Origin: Bryobacteraceae bacterium
GTDB lineage: Bacteria; Acidobacteriota; Terriglobia; Bryobacterales; Bryobacteraceae
DNA: 33,872 nt
Assembly: GCA_025928545.1 (NCBI GenBank)
Contig: JAICJH010000071.1
Coordinates: 1-33,872, forward strand
Direction of reading: 5' to 3'
The notes beneath the pieces are model-generated. The model did not search any database and was not told the DNA's origin. It saw only the letters and a list, made by a program, of their open reading frames with translations. Both the position numbers and the translations under genes were made by a program. This document shows, piece by piece, positions 1 through 7,304 of this stretch (position 1 is the first letter of the stretch; the number at the start of each line of letters is the position of its first letter).

Positions 1-241
1 CAGGAAACGTCGACTGAGGTGAAACTGGACTCTCGGGTGCCCGTTAAAGGCTCACGGCAGCGGCCCTTGGGACCGTGTCGACGAGAGGACTTTCCAGACT
101 AGTTTGGATAACTACCAGCCACAGCGAAAAAAAGTGAAGCTGGGTACCAGAGGGCGGAGCATCGAAATTGGCGCTATGCACGCGGGCATATGTACTTACT
201 AACCGCGGGCCGACAGCCCGATAGATCCCGCTCGATTCATG

Positions 242-283
242 GGCGGCAGGACACAGCGCTATAACAAGGCGTCCCCTGCCGCC
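242..283. repeat. Inverted repeat upstream of PQQ dehydrogenase
   Basis: The arms GGCGGCAGG (242-250) and CCTGCCGCC (275-283) are perfectly complementary over 9 bp and enclose a 24-nt loop. The right arm ends 65 nt before the chosen GTG start. No T-run follows, so it is a poor intrinsic terminator. It could be an operator or a leader hairpin. The complementarity is seen directly; the function is unknown. Confidence 0.4.
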
Positions 284-321
284 ATCGACGTCATGTGTTG
301 CCGTCGAAGTGTCTTTATTTC

Positions 322-340
322 GGTGCGTATGCACCAGGGA
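322..340 (+). promoter_or_regulatory. Hairpin next to the ribosome binding site of the PQQ dehydrogenase
   Basis: GGTGC (322-326) and GCACC (331-335) form a perfect 5-bp stem with a 4-nt loop, GTAT. An AGGGA Shine-Dalgarno-like element (336-340) follows at once, eight bases before GTG at 349. The AGGGA spacing is the main reason for choosing GTG 349 over the upstream ATG at 295. The stem may influence access to the ribosome binding site, or the palindrome may be a protein-binding site; neither is demonstrated. Confidence 0.4.
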
Positions 341-348
341 TCAATCTT

Positions 349-2367
349 GTGATACAACCTTCAGTTGTGCGTTTACTGCCGCTAACCCTTTCGCTTCTCA
401 TCGCCATACCTCCCGGCTTCGGACAGCAGGGCGCGAAGAACGGTGAATGGCGCTACTACGGTGGCGATTCGGGCACCACCAAATACTCCGCACTCGATCA
501 GATCAATGCCGCCAACGTCAATAAGCTTCACATTGCCTGGCAATGGCATGCCGATAATTTCGGGCGCTTCCCCGATCACAACTGGGAAGTCACGCCGCTC
601 ATGGTCGGTGGAGTCCTTTATTTCACGGCGGGCACACGTCGCGACGCAATAGCCGTCGACGCAGCCTCAGGCGAAACGCTCTGGATGTACCGCCTCGATG
701 AAGGCGCGCGCGGCAGTAAAGTGGCCCGCACCAACAACCGCGGTCTCGCCTATTGGTCCGACGGCAGCAATGACAGCCGCATCATCATGATCTCCCCCGG
801 CTATCAAATCGTCGCCCTCGATGCGAAAACCGGCCGCACAATTCCGGGCTTCGGCGCCAATGGCATCGTCGATCTGACTGAAGGTCTGGATCGTGCCGTT
901 GTCGAACCCGGTTTCATCGGCGCAAGTTCACCCGCCATCGTTGTGAACAACACTGTAGTCGTCGGCGCCGCCCTGCTGGCCGGCACCGCGCCGCCATCGA
1001 AGACGAATGTGCCCGGCTACATCCGGGGCTTCGACGTCCGAACCGGCAAGAAGCTCTGGACCTTCCACACCATCGCGCAACCCGGCGAGGCGGGCAATGA
1101 AACGTGGGACAACGACTCGTGGAAGTACACCGGCAACACCGGCGCGTGGGCTCCGCTGAGCGCCGATGAAGAGCTCGGCTATGTTTATATTCCGGTCGAA
1201 ATGCCCACCGGCGATTTTTACGGCGGCTCGCGCACCGGCAATAATCTCTACTCCGATAGCCTCGTCTGCCTCGATGCCCGCAGCGGCAAAATGATCTGGT
1301 ACTACCAACTTGTCCACCACGATATTTGGGACTGGGACATCGCCACCGCGCCGCTCCTGATCGATATCACGGTGGACGGTCGAAAAATCAAAGCCGTCGC
1401 GCAAAACACGAAGCAGTCTTTCACTTATGTCTTCGATCGCGTGACAGGGAAACCAGTGTGGCCGATTGTCGAGAAGCCTGTCCCGCAATCCGACGTGCCG
1501 GGCGAAAAGACTGCCGCCACCCAGCCCTTCCCGACAAAGCCGCCGGCCTTCGATCGGCAGGGCAGTTCGATTGACGACCTGCTTGACTTCACACCCGCGC
1601 TTCGCGAGGAAGCCGTCAAAATCGCATCCCAGTACAAGATGGGTCCGCTCTTTACCCCGCCCATCGTCTCTGACACGAACGGCAAAAAAGCCGTCTTCAT
1701 GCTGCCGAATCACCTCGGTGGTGTGAACTGGCCAGGTGGCGCCGCCGATCCGGAAACCGGCATGATGTACGTCGCTTCCACTACCGTCGCCGATTTTGTT
1801 GCGCTTTCAAAAGCCGACCCGCAATATTCCGATATGGACTACATCATGGGCAGTGGCGCCGGCCCCGCGCGTGGTCGCCCGATCGCTCAGGGTGACGAGC
1901 CAGCGCCCGTCATTTTCTCCGGCCGCGGAGGCCTCGACACCGGCCCGCAGGGTCTCCCGCTGGTCAAACCCCCGTGGGGCCGAATCACCGCCATCGATCT
2001 CAACAAAGGCGACATCGAATGGACGATTGCCAGTGGCGATGCGCCGGACTTCGTGAAAAATCACCCCGCGATGAAAGGCATCGACCTCAGCAACGTCGGT
2101 CATCCGTCGCGCGCCTTGCTGATGGTGACCAAGACGCTTCTGTTCGGCAACGACGGCAATAATCTGTGGAGCGGCCCGCCTGGCATGGGTGGCAACAAGT
2201 TCCGCGCCTATGACAAAACAACCGGCAAGCTCATTTACGAAATGGAATTGCCTGCCATGACGACCGGCGTCCCGATGACTTACATGGCGAACGGAAAACA
2301 ATACATCGTGGTGGCCATTGGCTCCCAGACCACGCCGGCCTCACTGGTCGCGCTTACGGTTCAGTAA
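349..2367 (+). CDS. Secreted PQQ-dependent dehydrogenase (glucose/alcohol dehydrogenase type)
   Basis: Predicted quinoprotein that oxidises a sugar or alcohol in the periplasm using pyrroloquinoline quinone. From GTG 349 the product is 672 residues. It begins with a signal peptide (basic start, hydrophobic LLPLTLSLLIAI, cleavage probably near GFGQ). The segment GEWRYYGGDSGTTKYSALDQ shortly after is the typical N-terminus of this eight-bladed propeller family. Later W-motif blades such as GKKLWTF and GKMIWYYQ, and the HHDIWDWD stretch, fit the membrane glucose dehydrogenase/alcohol dehydrogenase group. There is no CxxCH haem motif, so it is not a quinohaemoprotein; electrons must pass to a separate cytochrome or quinone. 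No PQQ synthesis genes lie nearby. The substrate cannot be told from sequence. An ATG at 295 would add 18 residues before the signal peptide and is less likely. It converges on trpS with only 6 bp between stops. Confidence 0.9.
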   Translation: MIQPSVVRLLPLTLSLLIAIPPGFGQQGAKNGEWRYYGGDSGTTKYSALDQINAANVNKLHIAWQWHADNFGRFPDHNWEVTPLMVGGVLYFTAGTRRDAIAVDAASGETLWMYRLDEGARGSKVARTNNRGLAYWSDGSNDSRIIMISPGYQIVALDAKTGRTIPGFGANGIVDLTEGLDRAVVEPGFIGASSPAIVVNNTVVVGAALLAGTAPPSKTNVPGYIRGFDVRTGKKLWTFHTIAQPGEAGNETWDNDSWKYTGNTGAWAPLSADEELGYVYIPVEMPTGDFYGGSRTGNNLYSDSLVCLDARSGKMIWYYQLVHHDIWDWDIATAPLLIDITVDGRKIKAVAQNTKQSFTYVFDRVTGKPVWPIVEKPVPQSDVPGEKTAATQPFPTKPPAFDRQGSSIDDLLDFTPALREEAVKIASQYKMGPLFTPPIVSDTNGKKAVFMLPNHLGGVNWPGGAADPETGMMYVASTTVADFVALSKADPQYSDMDYIMGSGAGPARGRPIAQGDEPAPVIFSGRGGLDTGPQGLPLVKPPWGRITAIDLNKGDIEWTIASGDAPDFVKNHPAMKGIDLSNVGHPSRALLMVTKTLLFGNDGNNLWSGPPGMGGNKFRAYDKTTGKLIYEMELPAMTTGVPMTYMANGKQYIVVAIGSQTTPASLVALTVQ

Positions 2368-2373
2368 AAGAAA

Positions 2374-3357
2374 TCAGATGTACAAACCCATACGCTCTTT
2401 GACAAGCCGCACGGTGGAATTCGCGACCGGCGTCACGGCTTCCGCGCCCGCGCGCAGCACTCCGTCCAGATAACCTGGATCCGAAGTGATCTCGCGGTAA
2501 CGAGCCTGGAGCGGCTCCAGCTTCGAGATCACCATCTCGGCCACCTGCTTCTTCAGATCGCCATAACGCATGCCCGTGAAATGGGTGTGCATCTGATCGT
2601 TTGACCATTCGGCAAAAGCCTGAAAGATGCTCAGCAGATTCGCAACGCCCGGCCCCATGGTTTCGAATTCCACACCGCTGCCGGAATCCGTGGTAGCGCG
2701 CATCATCGTTTTCTTGATCCGTTCGGGCGGGTCAAGCAACGCCACCGCATGGCCCGCGCCCGCCGCCGATTTACTCATTTTGGTCGTCGGATCGTCCAGC
2801 CCCATGATGCGAGCACCCACTGCGGGAAGCTTCGTTGCCGGCATCACGAAGGTCTCACCATACAGAGCATTGAAGCGCTGCGCGATATCGCGGGCGAGTT
2901 CCAGATGCTGCATCTGGTCCTCACCGACGGGCACAATATTGGCCTGGTAAAGCAGAATATCGGCAGCCATGAGGACCGGGTACTGAAAGAGGCCATCGCC
3001 GATCGATTCCTGCAGGGCGGCCTTCGCCTTGAACTGGGTCATGCGCTCCAGCCAGCCCATGGGAGTCACACAGGTGAGCAACCAGGCAAGCTCGGCATGA
3101 GCGGGAACCGAGGACTGCACGACAATCCGCGAATGTTTCGGATCGATACCGGAAGCCAGAAACAGCGCCGCCAGATCCCGAATGCTGGCGCGCAGTTCAT
3201 CCGGCTTCTGAAAAACCGTAATCGCGTGAAGATCGACAATACAGAAAATGCTCTCGTAATCGTGCTGGATCCGAACCCAGTTGGAGAGAGCGCCGAGATA
3301 GTTACCGATATGCAGGTTGCCGGACGGTTGTACGCCCGACAGGACGCGGGGAATCAT
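2374..3357 (-). CDS. trpS: Tryptophanyl-tRNA synthetase
   Basis: Charges tRNA-Trp with tryptophan in the cytoplasm. The 327-residue product has the normal length of bacterial TrpRS (about 320-350). The class I signature PSGNLHIGNYLGA carries the HIGN motif at residues 16-19, and KMSKS is intact at 193-197. Other family landmarks are VDLHAIT near residue 41, PVLMAADILLYQA near 127 and VGEDQMQHLELARDIA near 144. The ATG at 3357 places the HIGH-type motif at the usual distance from the N-terminus. A small basic protein gene lies 39 bp upstream on the same strand and may share the transcript. The stop is 6 bp from the convergent PQQ dehydrogenase stop. Confidence 0.97.
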   Translation of the reverse strand: MIPRVLSGVQPSGNLHIGNYLGALSNWVRIQHDYESIFCIVDLHAITVFQKPDELRASIRDLAALFLASGIDPKHSRIVVQSSVPAHAELAWLLTCVTPMGWLERMTQFKAKAALQESIGDGLFQYPVLMAADILLYQANIVPVGEDQMQHLELARDIAQRFNALYGETFVMPATKLPAVGARIMGLDDPTTKMSKSAAGAGHAVALLDPPERIKKTMMRATTDSGSGVEFETMGPGVANLLSIFQAFAEWSNDQMHTHFTGMRYGDLKKQVAEMVISKLEPLQARYREITSDPGYLDGVLRAGAEAVTPVANSTVRLVKERMGLYI

Positions 3358-3396
3358 GGAGATGGGGAGCGAACACCCATCGTAACAGGCAGCAGG

Positions 3397-3594
3397 TCAG
3401 GCGTTGACTGGACCGGTTTCGAGCGCCAGTCGTTGAGCGGATGTCATTTCATCGATTTCAAAGGCTGGTTCGGTCTGCTCACCCGGCTCGCCCTGTTTCT
3501 TGTCCAGACGCTTGGCAAACTTCTCGCGCTGCTTCTCAGCCCGGGCCATTTCTTTTTGCCGCTTTTTTAAGGTTGTGTTGGATCTTCCTGCCAT
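3397..3594 (-). CDS. Small charged hypothetical protein
   Basis: A 65-residue protein with a lysine/arginine/glutamate-rich N-terminal half (KKRQKEMARAEKQREKFAKR) that should form a charged helix or coiled coil. The C-terminal half is acidic and hydrophilic and ends with a segment rich in Leu, Glu and Ala. There is no signal peptide, membrane segment or known catalytic motif. I believe it is real because a good Shine-Dalgarno (GGGAGAG, within 3597-3607) precedes ATG 3594 on the minus strand. A TAATCT -10-like hexamer lies further upstream (3610-3615), and the gene heads the trpS transcript. Function unknown; similar short proteins with basic helices often bind RNA or ribosomes, but that is only analogy. 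Confidence 0.7.
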   Translation of the reverse strand: MAGRSNTTLKKRQKEMARAEKQREKFAKRLDKKQGEPGEQTEPAFEIDEMTSAQRLALETGPVNA

Positions 3595-3748
3595 AGGCTC
3601 TCTCCCTCTAGATTACGCGATTGGGAACGATGCGTCGCCCACGCGGATCTGCGCAGCCCGGAAAGGACTGACAAACCACACCTTTACGATGCTCGCCGCC
3701 GCCGGATAGTTTCAGGAAAGGCCAAACGGAACCACCAAACGCAAACGT

Positions 3749-3777
3749 TTGAGAAAACAGCCGCATAGTGCTAATCT
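3749..3777 (+). promoter_or_regulatory. Sigma-70-type promoter of the RNA methyltransferase gene
   Basis: TTGAGA at 3749-3754 and TAATCT at 3772-3777 are separated by exactly 17 bp, the preferred spacing for housekeeping sigma factors. The start codon ATG lies at 3788, ten bases after the -10 hexamer, so transcription should begin around 3783-3785 and leave a leader of only a few bases. This also argues against a TTG start at 3749, which would lie inside the -35 element. Confidence 0.6.
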
Positions 3778-3787
3778 TCGGATTCCC

Positions 3788-4984
3788 ATGGCTCTGGATC
3801 TCACAATTGAAAAGCTGGTTTACGGCGGCGAAGGTCTGGCGCGAGTCGACGGCGAGGTCATCTTCACGCCGTTCGTACTACCGGGCGAACTCGTGCAGGT
3901 TGCGCCGCCGACTTCGAAGAAGCACGCCCAGCGGGCCAGTCTGATCGGCGTTACACAGCCTTCCGGAGACCGGGTGGAGGCGCCTTGCCCCATTTTCGGG
4001 GAGTGCGGCGGCTGCCACTACCAGCACATCGATTATCCGGCGCAATTGCGTTTCAAGCGCGGAATTCTGGCCGAAACGCTGAAACGTGGTGCGAAGCTCG
4101 AATTCGATGAAAACCGCATCCAGATCGTCTCCGGCGATCCCTGGGGATACCGCAACCGAACCCAGTTCCACATCGAAAACGGGAAAGTCGGATACCGGCA
4201 GATGCGGGGTCAAAAGCTGGTTCCGGCGGCGCAGTGCCCGATCAGTTCGCCCAAAATCAACGAAGCGCTGGCGAAACTCAATCGCATGGCGAAGGATCGC
4301 CGCTGGCCCAAATTCGTCTCCTCGCTCGAAGTCTTCACCGACGAAGTCCAGGTCCAATGGAACGTGCAGGAAGCCACCCAGCCGGTTGCAAAGCATTTCT
4401 TCGAATGGCTGGCCGCGGAGATTCCCGGCACTGTGCCCGGTGCGCTCGACTACGAGGTCAATGGCGACGTGTTCAGCATTGCCGGCAACTCGTTTTTTCA
4501 GGTCAATCGCTCCCTGATCGGCTGCTTATCCGATCTTGCGATGGGCGACGAAAGCGGTGGCGAAGCCTGGGATTTATACGCCGGCGCCGGCCTGTTCAGC
4601 GTCCCGCTGGCCAGGAAGTTTGGCAAAGTGACCGCCGTGGAATCCGGACGCGCAGTGGACGATCTGCAGCGGAATACGCGCCGCGCGGGCGTCGAAGTGG
4701 AAGCGGTCCGGCAGAATTCCGAAGCGTTTCTGGTGGAAGCGAATGCCGCGCCGGATTTTGTATTAGCCGACCCGCCGCGCGCCGGATTGGGCGCTACCGC
4801 CGTCGCCCGGCTTCTGGAACTCGCCCCGCGCAAACTGGTCATTGTGGCCTGCGATCCCTCGACGCTGGCTCGTGATCTGGCGGGCCTGAAAGAGCGCTAC
4901 GAAGTGGAGCGCCTCATCATGGTGGATCTTTTCCCTCAAACATTCCACATAGAGACGATCATCGGCCTGGTGCGGCGCGACTGA
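3788..4984 (+). CDS. TrmA/RlmD-family RNA (uracil-5-)-methyltransferase
   Basis: Predicted SAM-dependent enzyme that forms 5-methyluridine in RNA, most likely 23S rRNA (RlmD/RumA/RlmCD group). The 398-residue product starts with a TRAM domain (about residues 1-55, TIEKLVYGGEGLARVDGEVIF). It then has the 4Fe-4S ligands C67, C73 and C76 (CPIFGECGGC) and the fourth cysteine C150 in AAQCPISSPK. The Rossmann methyltransferase motif is WDLYAGAGLFSVPLA, followed by ADPPRAGLG. The catalytic nucleophile is the cysteine of IVACDPSTLARDL. ATG 3788 was chosen because the TRAM domain begins there and a 17-bp-spaced promoter lies just upstream. The target uridine (747 or 1939 type) cannot be assigned. The gene is probably monocistronic; its stop is 4 bp from the convergent PspC-type gene. 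Confidence 0.92.
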   Translation: MALDLTIEKLVYGGEGLARVDGEVIFTPFVLPGELVQVAPPTSKKHAQRASLIGVTQPSGDRVEAPCPIFGECGGCHYQHIDYPAQLRFKRGILAETLKRGAKLEFDENRIQIVSGDPWGYRNRTQFHIENGKVGYRQMRGQKLVPAAQCPISSPKINEALAKLNRMAKDRRWPKFVSSLEVFTDEVQVQWNVQEATQPVAKHFFEWLAAEIPGTVPGALDYEVNGDVFSIAGNSFFQVNRSLIGCLSDLAMGDESGGEAWDLYAGAGLFSVPLARKFGKVTAVESGRAVDDLQRNTRRAGVEVEAVRQNSEAFLVEANAAPDFVLADPPRAGLGATAVARLLELAPRKLVIVACDPSTLARDLAGLKERYEVERLIMVDLFPQTFHIETIIGLVRRD

Positions 4985-4988
4985 GGCA

Positions 4989-5297
4989 TCAGCTGCGCGG
5001 CAAAATGATCCAGGCAACGATGTAAATGATAACGCCCGGGGCCGGTGGAATCAGCACCATCGCCAGCCAGATCAGCCGCACCAGCGTGACATCCATATCG
5101 AAGTATTCGGCAAAGCCCGCGCAGACGCCGGCAATCTTCTTGTCGGCCATCACCCGGCGCAGGCGCTTACCAGGCGCCGACGTCGTTGCGCCACCGGGTA
5201 ACGCACCGTATTCGGCCGCAGGCTCCGTAGAAGCACCGCAGGCGGTGCAAAAACGGGTACCATCTGAATTCTGCGCGCCGCACTTTGTGCAATACAT
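4989..5297 (-). CDS. Zinc-ribbon PspC-domain membrane protein
   Basis: A 102-residue protein with two parts. The N-terminal zinc ribbon has ligands C3, C6, C17 and C20 (YCTKCGAQ...RFCTACGA). A linker leads to a PspC domain (KKIAGVCAGFAEYFDMDVTLVRLIWLAMVL) ending in a single hydrophobic helix pair, PPAPGVIIYIVAWIILP. PspC domains belong to the phage-shock or envelope-stress family. Stand-alone zinc-ribbon/PspC fusions are common but poorly characterised, and no pspA is nearby. A GAGG Shine-Dalgarno sits at a suitable distance before ATG 5297. It lies 32 bp downstream of the metallophosphoesterase gene and is probably the last gene of the rsmE transcript. The envelope role is inferred from the domain only. 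Confidence 0.88.
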   Translation of the reverse strand: MYCTKCGAQNSDGTRFCTACGASTEPAAEYGALPGGATTSAPGKRLRRVMADKKIAGVCAGFAEYFDMDVTLVRLIWLAMVLIPPAPGVIIYIVAWIILPRS

Positions 5298-5329
5298 ACT
5301 TTGCCTCGTTTCGATTAAACCACAACTCC

Positions 5330-6088
5330 TCAGCGTCCGAATCCGAGCCGCAGCCCCAGTTTGGGGGGTAATCCGGCTGCCAGAATTTTCCGTTCCGTAG
5401 CCACGAAATCGTACGGCACCCGGCGAAGTTCGACCTGCCTTTCCTCGCTGTCGAAAATCGAATACGCCGCCCGCGAATCTCCGTCCCGGGGTTGGCCCAC
5501 GGACCCGGAATTGATCAGATACGCGGCATCCTTTTCGAGCTCGATCACCACTTCCCGCGTCGGCGTCAGCGGTGGAGAAATACCGCGAATCCGGCCCCCC
5601 ATCCTCACAAACGCTCCTTGTAAGTGCGTATGGCCAAAGAAGATGGGCAAATCCGGAAAACCTCCTTCACCCAACAGCGAAAAAATGCCCTCCACTTCCT
5701 TCATCCCGGTCACATATTCGTCTTCATCTCGCGGCGAACCATGCACCAGCACCAGGCGATTATCCAAAACAAGCGGCCCCTGAAGCAGTTCTCGCAGATA
5801 AGTACGATTCGACGCCGTCAGATGTTCCATCGTCCAGCGGGCGGAAGTCTGGGCCAACTCGGTAAACAGGTCCAGACTGTCCAGTCCGGCGCAAACCCGG
5901 TCGTGGTTGCCCCGGATCACCGCCGTCAGGTTCTCGCGGGCCCAGTCGATCACATAGTCGGAATCCGGTCCGTAATCGCACAAATCGCCACAACAGACGA
6001 TTTGGTCGTACTTGCCCTCTGCGTCGCGGATAACCGCGTCCAGGGCTTCCCGGTTGCCATGAATGTCGCTGAGGATGAGATAACGCAG
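5330..6088 (-). CDS. Calcineurin-like metallophosphoesterase (YfcE/ApaH-like), apparent CTG start
   Basis: Cytoplasmic phosphoesterase of the MPE fold. Starting from CTG 6088 the protein is 252 residues and opens with (L/M)RYLILSDIHGN, which carries the DxH metal motif essential to the family. It continues with CCGDLCDYGP (GDxxDYG), RGNHDRVC (GNHD), LVHGSP and FFGHTHLQ, then NSGSVGQPRDG. All metal ligands are therefore present. No ATG, GTG or TTG occurs in frame before the TTG of GDL (codon 36), which would remove the DxH motif. The CTG follows the UGA stop of the preceding phosphoesterase directly and in the same frame. A GGAGAG ribosome site lies about five bases before that stop. A CTG start by reinitiation is the simplest reading; a base error for ATG or UGA readthrough are alternatives. 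The substrate is unknown. Confidence 0.85.
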   Translation of the reverse strand: MRYLILSDIHGNREALDAVIRDAEGKYDQIVCCGDLCDYGPDSDYVIDWARENLTAVIRGNHDRVCAGLDSLDLFTELAQTSARWTMEHLTASNRTYLRELLQGPLVLDNRLVLVHGSPRDEDEYVTGMKEVEGIFSLLGEGGFPDLPIFFGHTHLQGAFVRMGGRIRGISPPLTPTREVVIELEKDAAYLINSGSVGQPRDGDSRAAYSIFDSEERQVELRRVPYDFVATERKILAAGLPPKLGLRLGFGR

Positions 6089-7297
6089 TCAGGCTCTCCG
6101 GAGGCGCAGCAGCGCGATTTCCGGCGGAGCTCCCAGCCGGATGGGAATGCCGATTGTGCCGATCCCGTTCGTCACGAAACAACTGGCGGATTGGGCGGCT
6201 CCATCCTGCGGCAATCTGTATAGGCCGGATGTGAACGGCGTGCGGAATCGTGCCGGATTCACGTTCCGGTGCAGGATCTCCACATTCACCTGTCCACCAT
6301 GTGTGTGGCCGCTGAGGACGGCTTGAAAGCCGCGTTTGGCGGCAGTCGGGAAAACGTCCGGATTGTGCGACAGCAGGAGATTGGCAGCGCCCGGCACAAT
6401 CAGGTTCTCCGTGCCAGCAAGATAATTCAGCCGCTCCGCTCCGCGCTGGAAATCCACCCCCACTACGTTCAGAGTGGCGCCTCCGCGCTGAATGCGGCTG
6501 GCGGTTCCACGGAGAAATCTCACCCCCGCTCTCCCCGCCTGACTCTCCAGATAATTCCGGCAGCCCGCATAATGTTCGTGATTCCCCATACAGCCGAGCA
6601 CGCCTTCGCTGCTCCGCAGGCGGATCAACTCGCGGATCGCTTCATCCAGCGGATCGCCCCGCTCGGAGATCAGATCGCCGGTAAACACCGCAAGATCGGC
6701 ATGCAGTTCGTTAGCCGCGTCGATCACCCGCGCGGCCTCCGCGGGGCTCAGGAACGGACTCACGTGCAGATCGCTTACCTGTACGATGCGGAAGCCTTCC
6801 AGATCGGGATGCAGGTCCGGTACGGGAAAATCCAGTTCGAGGGTGCGGAATTGATTCCTGCCGATGAAGGCGCCGAACCCCACCGCCGCCGCCGGTGAAC
6901 TGACGGCCAGAAGAGCGGCGGAACGTACCCAGGCACGCCGCGATGCCGATGTCGGACCCGAGTCCAGCCGTGGAATCTTCGCGGCCGCAAATCGCCAGGT
7001 AAACACGAACGCCATCCCGAGCGTGGAAAGAATCAGCCAGAAATAACCCAACGCGACGATGGTTGCGCGCAGTCCCACTGCCATGAAATTGCCGGAGTAC
7101 ATTCTGCCGGACCACGTCAGCCAAAAGCCAAACAGCGACACGGCCCAGAGCAGCGCGAACGGCGCAACGACCGCAATGAACCGGGCACGGGACAAGCTTC
7201 GATACCAGCGTCGCAACTGGATGCTCCATGCCAGGAATTGAAGGAGAAGCAGAACCACCACGATCCAGTCGAGGAGTTCCGCATGAGTTGGTTGCAT
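6089..7297 (-). CDS. Membrane-anchored metallophosphoesterase (YkuE/YaeI-like)
   Basis: A 402-residue protein with an N-terminal membrane region and a C-terminal calcineurin-like domain. Hydrophobic segments lie at about 11-28, 41-62, 72-102 and 127-146. The last follows SRRAWVR, which recalls the twin-arginine start of secreted relatives. The catalytic domain has VSDLHVS (DxH, D176/H178), FTGDLIS, GNHEHY, LLSHNPD and SGHTHGGQV, the full metal-ligand set. Relatives act on UDP-diacylglucosamine or other phosphodiesters, but the substrate here is not predictable. ATG 7297 lies 7 bp after the rsmE stop, so the two are probably cotranscribed; a longer frame to 7453 would overlap rsmE and is rejected. 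The stop is followed at once by the CTG start of a second phosphoesterase. Confidence 0.9.
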   Translation of the reverse strand: MQPTHAELLDWIVVVLLLLQFLAWSIQLRRWYRSLSRARFIAVVAPFALLWAVSLFGFWLTWSGRMYSGNFMAVGLRATIVALGYFWLILSTLGMAFVFTWRFAAAKIPRLDSGPTSASRRAWVRSAALLAVSSPAAAVGFGAFIGRNQFRTLELDFPVPDLHPDLEGFRIVQVSDLHVSPFLSPAEAARVIDAANELHADLAVFTGDLISERGDPLDEAIRELIRLRSSEGVLGCMGNHEHYAGCRNYLESQAGRAGVRFLRGTASRIQRGGATLNVVGVDFQRGAERLNYLAGTENLIVPGAANLLLSHNPDVFPTAAKRGFQAVLSGHTHGGQVNVEILHRNVNPARFRTPFTSGLYRLPQDGAAQSASCFVTNGIGTIGIPIRLGAPPEIALLRLRRA

Positions 7298-7304
7298 CAG
7301 ACCA

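Larger units (their letters stand above)
1..348. other. Non-coding leader region upstream of the PQQ dehydrogenase
   Basis: No convincing gene is seen in this stretch. A 96-codon minus-strand reading frame (44-334) has no recognisable domain or hydrophobic pattern and runs against the PQQ gene start, so I treat it as chance. The region looks less GC-rich than its neighbours. It holds a nested set of complementary segments: 25-29 with 93-97, 30-35 with 82-87, and 53-57 with 73-77. It also holds a 9-bp inverted repeat (242-250/275-283) and a 5-bp hairpin (322-335). These could be leader RNA structure, or the 3' end of something upstream of the window. No known riboswitch class was recognised. 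Confidence 0.4.

Noticed and set aside
9..292. Several six-base restriction-type palindromes (GTCGAC twice, ACTAGT, GGTACC, CATATG, CCGCGG) suggesting vector contamination
   Set aside because: About five such palindromes are expected in 300 bases by chance; they are spread out and no vector backbone is recognisable.
44..334. Minus-strand reading frame of 96 codons in the left non-coding region
   Set aside because: No domain, signal peptide or hydrophobic pattern, no ribosome site seen, and it overlaps the promoter side of the PQQ gene; composition looks non-coding.
928..1713. Long minus-strand frame opposite the PQQ dehydrogenase
   Set aside because: Shadow of a high-GC gene; the opposing strand encodes a full-length family protein with clear motifs.
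3749..3787. TTG start at 3749 for the RNA methyltransferase
   Set aside because: It lies within the -35 element of a well-spaced promoter, and the TRAM domain begins at ATG 3788.
6089..6091. UGA between the two phosphoesterases as a selenocysteine codon
   Set aside because: No conserved cysteine aligns with this position in either family, and no SECIS-like hairpin was noticed directly after it; reinitiation is simpler.
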